Positions 23,338 to 27,023 of a stretch of DNA of 27,023 nucleotides are shown here, piece by piece (within the stretch, counting starts at the first letter, position 1; every line of letters starts with the position of its first letter). Source of the DNA: SHZI01 sp964371995. GTDB lineage: Bacteria; Pseudomonadota; Gammaproteobacteria; Steroidobacterales; GCA-2729495. The translations under genes were made by a program, and so were the position numbers. Below the pieces are notes generated by a model. The model saw only the letters and a program-made list of their open reading frames with translations. It did no database searches and was not told the origin of the DNA. The stretch is from the NCBI GenBank assembly GCA_964371995.1, contig CAYJPG010000031.1, positions 1 to 27,023 on the forward strand. Direction: 5' to 3'.

Positions 23338-24204
23338 ATGAAAACACATGATTACCAGACTATCGACGCGGTCGTGAACATCTGGACCGACGAGGCACTT
23401 GCCGCGCGGCCCAAGTGGGGTACGGATTTTTTCTCCGGCAAGATGAATGCTGACAAGGGCATGATCTCGCAGGGCATGAGCCTCGAGCAGATGATCGAGA
23501 AGCTCGACGAGGCGAATATCGAACGGGCATTCCTGGTTGCCGCCCGCTCGGGGCGCCCCGGCCTGCCGGGCTGTTACCACATGCCCTATGAGATCGTCGC
23601 CCGTGCGGTGGCGAAGTATCCCAAACGCTTTCACGGCCTCGCCGGCATCGATCCCTACACCGGCATGAAAGGCGTGCGCGAGCTCGAGCACGCGGTGAAG
23701 AACCTCGGCTTCATCGGCGCACACTACTATCCGCACTGGTTTGAACTCGCGCCGGATCACGCCAAGATCTATCCCTTCTATACCAAGTGCTGCGAACTCG
23801 ACATTCCGATCCAGATGCAGGTCGGTCAGTCGATGGTCTATGCCGCTGATTTCCCCTGCCGCAGCGTCGGCCAGCCGATCACCCTCGACGCGGTAGCCTG
23901 CGATTTTCCCGAACTGAAGCTGATCGGCATTCACGTCGGTATTCCGTGGCACGACGAGATGATCGCGATGGCCTGGAAACACGCCAACGTGTACATCGGC
24001 TGCGATGCGCATCGTCCGAAATACTGGCCGGACAGCTTCAAGCGCTACATTAATACGCAGGGGCAGGACAAGGTGATCTTCGGCACTGATTTCCCCGTAC
24101 TGCCGTTTGCCCGCACGGTGCAGGACATCGATGACCTCGGCTTCAAGCCCGAGGTGCGCCGCAAGCTTATGCGCGACAACGTGCTGCGGATCTACGGCCT
24201 CTAG
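23338..24204 (+). CDS. Amidohydrolase-2 family protein (TIM-barrel, ACMSD-like)
   Basis: A 288-residue protein of the amidohydrolase 2 family (PF04909). Visible barrel motifs are FLVAARSG, HGLAGIDPYTG, GFIGAHYYPHWF, LIGIHVGIPWHDE and the final VIFGTDFPVLP, whose Asp is the usual catalytic residue. The N-terminal HxH metal pair of the superfamily is replaced by Val-x-Asn (IDAVVNIW), while His residues on the later strands and the Asp remain, so metal use may be altered. The family hydrolyses or decarboxylates small carboxylates; the substrate is unknown. It is transcribed away from the thiamine operon. No ribosome site decides between ATG 23338 and ATG 23329; the former is used because the fold starts soon after it. 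Confidence 0.82.
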   Translation: MKTHDYQTIDAVVNIWTDEALAARPKWGTDFFSGKMNADKGMISQGMSLEQMIEKLDEANIERAFLVAARSGRPGLPGCYHMPYEIVARAVAKYPKRFHGLAGIDPYTGMKGVRELEHAVKNLGFIGAHYYPHWFELAPDHAKIYPFYTKCCELDIPIQMQVGQSMVYAADFPCRSVGQPITLDAVACDFPELKLIGIHVGIPWHDEMIAMAWKHANVYIGCDAHRPKYWPDSFKRYINTQGQDKVIFGTDFPVLPFARTVQDIDDLGFKPEVRRKLMRDNVLRIYGL

Positions 24205-24216
24205 GAGCTCCTTCTG

Positions 24217-24331
24217 GTAGGAGCGGCTTCAGCCGCGATTTCCCTCCCGGTAGGAGCGGCTTCAGCCGCGATTCGGGGCTCAAAGTATCGCGCCTGAAGG
24301 CGCTCCTACGGGCGCTCCTACGGGCGCGACG
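24217..24331. repeat. REP cluster at the 3' side of the RAYT gene
   Basis: Class A units at 24217-24238 and 24250-24271 are in tandem, followed by an inverted class B unit at 24288-24309 and a truncated one (GGCGCTCCTACGGGCGCGA) to about 24330. The truncated unit overlaps the RAYT stop codon. The cluster fills the space between the convergent amidohydrolase and RAYT ends and may act as a shared transcript end. Confidence 0.93.
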
Positions 24332-24809
24332 GCAACGTGCCATCGTTGCCTACCCACACGCAATCCCAGAGCGGGTAGTCGCCGATACGCGTCACCAATC
24401 CGGCTCGCAGTGGATTGCCGATGATGTAGCGCGCCGTCTCCACCAGGCTCTCATCGGTACGCAGCGCGTGATCAAAATAGCCGCGCTGCCAGACGGGACC
24501 GGCAATACCCAGCGCGCTGCGGGTGTAGCGCGCCGCACGCCCCTTCAGCTGCCCCACCACTGTCGGCAACGAGGCGTGCTGCAACTCGAACAACCAGTGC
24601 AAATGATCAGGCATCACCACGAAGGCCAGCGTGCGTGCAGCGAGCTCGCTCTCTGCTGCACGCAGCGCCCACACGACACAGCGCCCGACAGTAATGGCAC
24701 TGAAAAGCGGCTGGCGTCCGTAGGTGGCGGTCGTGATGTGATAGATGTAGCCCTGCTGCGAGACACGGCCACGACGCAAGGCACACGATCCGGGTAGCAG
24801 TGAGTCCAT
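24318..24809 (-). mobile_element. REP-associated tyrosine transposase (RAYT, Y1/HUH family)
   Basis: A 163-residue Y1 transposase of the IS200/IS605-like RAYT group. The HUH motif is VVMPDHLHWLF (His69 and His71), the conserved VWQRGYFDHALR is at 106-117, and ARYIIGNPLRAGLV carries the catalytic Tyr128. All key residues are kept and the length is typical, so it looks functional. RAYTs are domesticated single-strand nucleases thought to spread REP elements; here REP clusters flank the gene on both sides, as expected. The stop codon TAG (24318-24320) is part of a REP unit. ATG 24809 has no clear ribosome site, which agrees with low expression. Confidence 0.92.
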
Positions 24810-24880
24810 GGTGGATAGCTGAACATCATCACGCGCAGGAGTCCCGTGGAGAAAGCGGTGGGTTTGACCGGGAATAATCC

Positions 24881-25032
24881 GTAAGAGCGCCTTCAGGCGC
24901 GATTTTCATTTTTTCGGCAAGGAAGGATCGCGGCTGAAGCCGCTCCTACGGCGCTCCCACGGCGGCGTCGAAGCAAGAGAAAGGACCGCTTGGAAGGATC
25001 GCGCCTGAAGGCGCTCCTACAGCCGCTCCTAC
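24881..25032. repeat. REP cluster at the 5' side of the RAYT gene
   Basis: A class B unit at 24881-24902 (one base off consensus, GTAAGAGCG), an inverted class A unit at 24928-24949 with a partial GGCGCTCCCAC after it, an inverted class B unit at 24999-25020 and a truncated class A end (AGCCGCTCCTAC, 25021-25032). It ends nine bases before the CoA transferase stop. Bases 24810-24880 show nothing. Confidence 0.92.
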
Positions 25033-25041
25033 GTCGGCGGC

Positions 25042-26250
25042 TCAGCCGTCCTTGCGCTTCGGCTCCTGCGCGGCACCCGAAGCCAGCAGCGACTGGATCT
25101 CGGCATCGCCGATGCCGGCTTCGCGCAGGACTTCGACAGTGTGCTCACCAAGCCGCGGCTGCAGGCGCCGCACGCTGGCCGGCGTTTCAGAGAATGTCAC
25201 CGGATAACGCGTCATGCGCAGGCGGCCTTCGGTCGGATGATCGACTTCCTGCCAGAAACCCACCGCATTGAGGTGCGGATCATCCTTCAGCCCCTGCAGC
25301 GTGTTCACCATGTTGGTCGGCACGCTGGTCTTGCTGAACATCTCCAGCCACTCTGCCGTGGTCCGCGTGAGCATGATTTTCGCGGTTTCCTGGTAGGTGT
25401 CGTCGATATTCGCCACCCGCTTCGACAGCGTGGTGAAACGCGCGTCGGTGATCAGCTCTTCGTGGCCGCTCAGCTTGCAGAACACTTCCCAGTGCGCATC
25501 GAGGTACGGCAGGATCGCGATATAGCCGTCTTTGGTCTTGTACGGCTTGCGGTGATGACTCATCAGGCGCGTGTAGCCTGGCCCGCCGATCTGCGGCTCG
25601 AAAGCCATGCCCCACAGGTGCTCGGCCATCGTGTAATACACCATGGTCTCGAACATCGGCACTTCGATTTCCTGACCATTGCCGGTGCGCTCGCGGCTGT
25701 AGAGCGCCGCGGTCACTGCCGATACCACCTGCATCGCCGTGGTCTTGTCGGCGACGATGGTCGGCAGATAGCGCGGCTCGCCTAGCACCATCTCGTTGAG
25801 CATTGCGATGCCGCTGACCGCCTGAATGGAGTCATCCAGCGCGCCCCGCTTGCCATAGGGGCCGGCTGCACCGTAACCGTAGGTGCCGCAGTAAATGATC
25901 TTCGGGTTCACGGCCTTGAAGGCCGCATAGTCGAGGCCAAGCTTGGTCATCACCTGCGGACGGTTGTTGTGTATGACAACATCGACATTCTTCGCCAGTT
26001 CCAGCGCAGCGGCTACGGCCGCTGGCTGCTTGAGATCAAGCACGATACTGCGCTTGTTGCGGTTGCAGGTCAGGTAGAGCGCCGCCATGCCCTTGTTGCG
26101 GTACGCACCGAGCGAACGGTTGCTGTCGCCATAAGGCGGCTCGATCTTGATGACTTCGGCACCCATGTCGGCAAGCATCTGACAAGCCCACGGACCGAGC
26201 ACGACTGCGGTGATTTCAAGTATGCGTACGCCTGTCAGGGGGCCGGACAT
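25042..26250 (-). CDS. CoA transferase, CaiB/BaiF family III
   Basis: A 402-residue class III CoA transferase. The start PLTGVRILEITAVVLGPWACQMLADMGAEVIKIE and the later GTYGYGAAGPYG are family signatures, and ALDDSIQAVSG holds the catalytic aspartate (Asp139 by spacing to Gln). The family moves CoA between carboxylic acids and acyl-CoA thioesters through an aspartyl anhydride; the substrate here is unknown. ATG 26250 is chosen because GGAAGG lies six bases ahead; three ATG codons in a row and a TTG at 26268 give other possible starts. The gene stands alone between REP clusters, with no acyl-CoA dehydrogenase or hydratase next to it. Confidence 0.9.
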   Translation of the reverse strand: MSGPLTGVRILEITAVVLGPWACQMLADMGAEVIKIEPPYGDSNRSLGAYRNKGMAALYLTCNRNKRSIVLDLKQPAAVAAALELAKNVDVVIHNNRPQVMTKLGLDYAAFKAVNPKIIYCGTYGYGAAGPYGKRGALDDSIQAVSGIAMLNEMVLGEPRYLPTIVADKTTAMQVVSAVTAALYSRERTGNGQEIEVPMFETMVYYTMAEHLWGMAFEPQIGGPGYTRLMSHHRKPYKTKDGYIAILPYLDAHWEVFCKLSGHEELITDARFTTLSKRVANIDDTYQETAKIMLTRTTAEWLEMFSKTSVPTNMVNTLQGLKDDPHLNAVGFWQEVDHPTEGRLRMTRYPVTFSETPASVRRLQPRLGEHTVEVLREAGIGDAEIQSLLASGAAQEPKRKDG

Positions 26251-26277
26251 CATCATCCTTCCATGCAAGAAAGAGCG

Positions 26278-26395
26278 GTTGGAGCGGCTTTAGCCGCGAT
26301 CTGATTAATTGTAGCCGGGATCGCGCCTGAAGGCGCTCCTGCGGGACGGCGCTCCTGCGGGACGGCATAGCCCGCAGGAGCGGCTTTAGCCGCGA
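26278..26395. repeat. REP cluster between the CoA transferase and TPR genes
   Basis: Class A variants with a central TTTA (core GCGGCTTTAGCCGC) lie at 26278-26299 and 26374-26395, with an inverted class B unit (26321-26342, ending CTCCTGC) and a partial GGCGCTCCTGCGGGACGGC between them. The last unit ends four bases before the TPR stop codon. The units are more diverged than those around RAYT. Confidence 0.9.
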
Positions 26396-26399
26396 TATA

Positions 26400-26996
26400 T
26401 CACAGCTTCTTCAGCGCCGCACGCGCCTCGTCGAGTCCCGGATAGTCGGACTGGGCCTCGTCCACGGCGCGTTTCAGCTCCTGTTTCGCGCCCACCGTGT
26501 TGCCGGAAGCCAGGTAGGCCATGCCGAGGTGGTAGTGAAATATCGGATACTGCCCGGCTTTCGCGACCACACGCTCAAGCACGCCAACCGCCTCGGCATA
26601 CTGCGCGGACCGGTAGTGCGCCCAGCCGAGCGTGTCGAGTACCGCCGGATTATCAGACTTATCCAGTTTCTTCGCCAGTTCGAGTGCCCGCGCCATGCTC
26701 GCTTTGTCCGTGCGATAGTCGAGCAGCAGCGCGGCCAGATTATTGATGGCCGGCTCGACGTCGGGACTGGTTTTCAGCAGGTTTTCATACAGTTTGATGG
26801 CATCGTCGCGCCGCGTAGCCCGCTCCAGTTCGGTGCCCAGCAGCATGGTCAACTCCACGTTGGCCGGGTTGGCCTTGAGGCCGCGCTCGTAAACCTTGAT
26901 GCGGGCATTGATATCGTTGCGATACGTGCCGGCCAGCGACTGCCAGGCAACGACGGAATCCGGTTTCTTCGCGACCACTTCCTCCAGATAGGACAC
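26400..26996 (-). CDS. TPR-repeat protein, C-terminal part
   Basis: About 198 residues made of five or so tetratricopeptide repeats (for example AVLDTLGWAHYRSAQYAEAVGVLERVV and FHYHLGMAYLASGNTVGAKQELKRAV), ending ARAALKKL. TPR arrays mediate protein contacts. The style resembles the large PEP-CTERM-system TPR proteins (PrsT) that accompany exosortase loci, but this cannot be decided from the fragment. The first visible codon is a GTG at 26996; repeat phase shows the protein began further upstream. In the same frame a TGA lies at 27012-27014, only ten bases from the edge, while the adjacent frame reads AGTENL, so a frameshift or end-of-contig error is likely. Confidence 0.75.
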   Translation of the reverse strand: MSYLEEVVAKKPDSVVAWQSLAGTYRNDINARIKVYERGLKANPANVELTMLLGTELERATRRDDAIKLYENLLKTSPDVEPAINNLAALLLDYRTDKASMARALELAKKLDKSDNPAVLDTLGWAHYRSAQYAEAVGVLERVVAKAGQYPIFHYHLGMAYLASGNTVGAKQELKRAVDEAQSDYPGLDEARAALKKL

Positions 26997-27023
26997 CGCT
27001 TTGTCAGGTTCTCAGTGCCGGCC

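Noticed and set aside
23251..24012. A 253-codon minus-strand open frame starting inside the amidohydrolase and ending at the riboswitch
   Set aside because: It is antisense to the amidohydrolase and its end overlaps the TPP riboswitch; the amidohydrolase frame has clear family motifs.
24217..25032. Possible CRISPR array because of repeated 22-base units
   Set aside because: The units are palindromic, occur in both orientations with irregular spacing, flank a RAYT gene and have no cas genes; they are REPs.

Overview
The window looks like a draft or metagenome-derived contig from a GC-rich Gram-negative bacterium, most likely a gammaproteobacterium. The evidence is a TonB-dependent receptor, exosortase-associated polysaccharide genes, a PEP-CTERM-like protein, and many palindromic REP elements together with a RAYT transposase. 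Two 10-base N runs (11533-11542 and 23041-23050) are scaffold gaps. Each interrupts a gene, and each has a length that breaks the reading frame, so both look like placeholders.

Positions 1-14449 are a surface-polysaccharide locus. A tightly coupled minus-strand operon is transcribed from 5583 to 1: glycosyltransferase, WbpG-type N-acetyl-sugar amidotransferase, HisH-like glutaminase, HisF-like synthase, Wzx-type flippase, a 42-codon oxidoreductase remnant, and a heparinase II/III-family protein cut by the window edge. The HisH/HisF/amidotransferase trio is the known set that puts an acetamidino group on a sugar; it is not histidine biosynthesis. A second minus-strand operon (13406 to 6763) holds a secreted glycoside-hydrolase-like protein, a second flippase, an O-antigen-ligase/polymerase-like protein and an AsnB-type amidotransferase. 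A GT4 glycosyltransferase (5638-6762) and a methyltransferase (13718-14449) lie on the plus strand.

Positions 14482-19122 carry the exosortase-type export and control set: a chain-length determinant (Wzz/GumC), a CpsD-type tyrosine kinase and an ExeA-like ATPase in one minus-strand operon. Upstream of it is a small secreted protein with a VPAPPA-type C-terminal sorting signal and its own terminator. The exosortase itself and the initiating glycosyltransferase are not in the window.

Positions 19237-23271 are the clearest functional unit, a TPP-riboswitch-controlled thiamine salvage operon on the minus strand: riboswitch, TonB-dependent receptor, an 88-residue YkoF-like thiamine-binding protein, a PnuC-family (PnuT) transporter and a ThiK-like kinase. 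Read together, these genes would carry thiamine across the outer membrane, across the inner membrane, and trap it by phosphorylation.

Positions 23338-27023 hold an amidohydrolase, a RAYT (REP-associated tyrosine transposase), a class III CoA transferase and the C-terminal part of a TPR protein, separated by REP clusters. At least 14 REP units of two sequence classes occur from 14.6 kb onward and none were seen before. Several have entered coding sequence: two genes take their TAG stop codon from a REP, the ATPase reads through one, and the receptor's N-terminal region is interrupted by a tandem array at an assembly gap.
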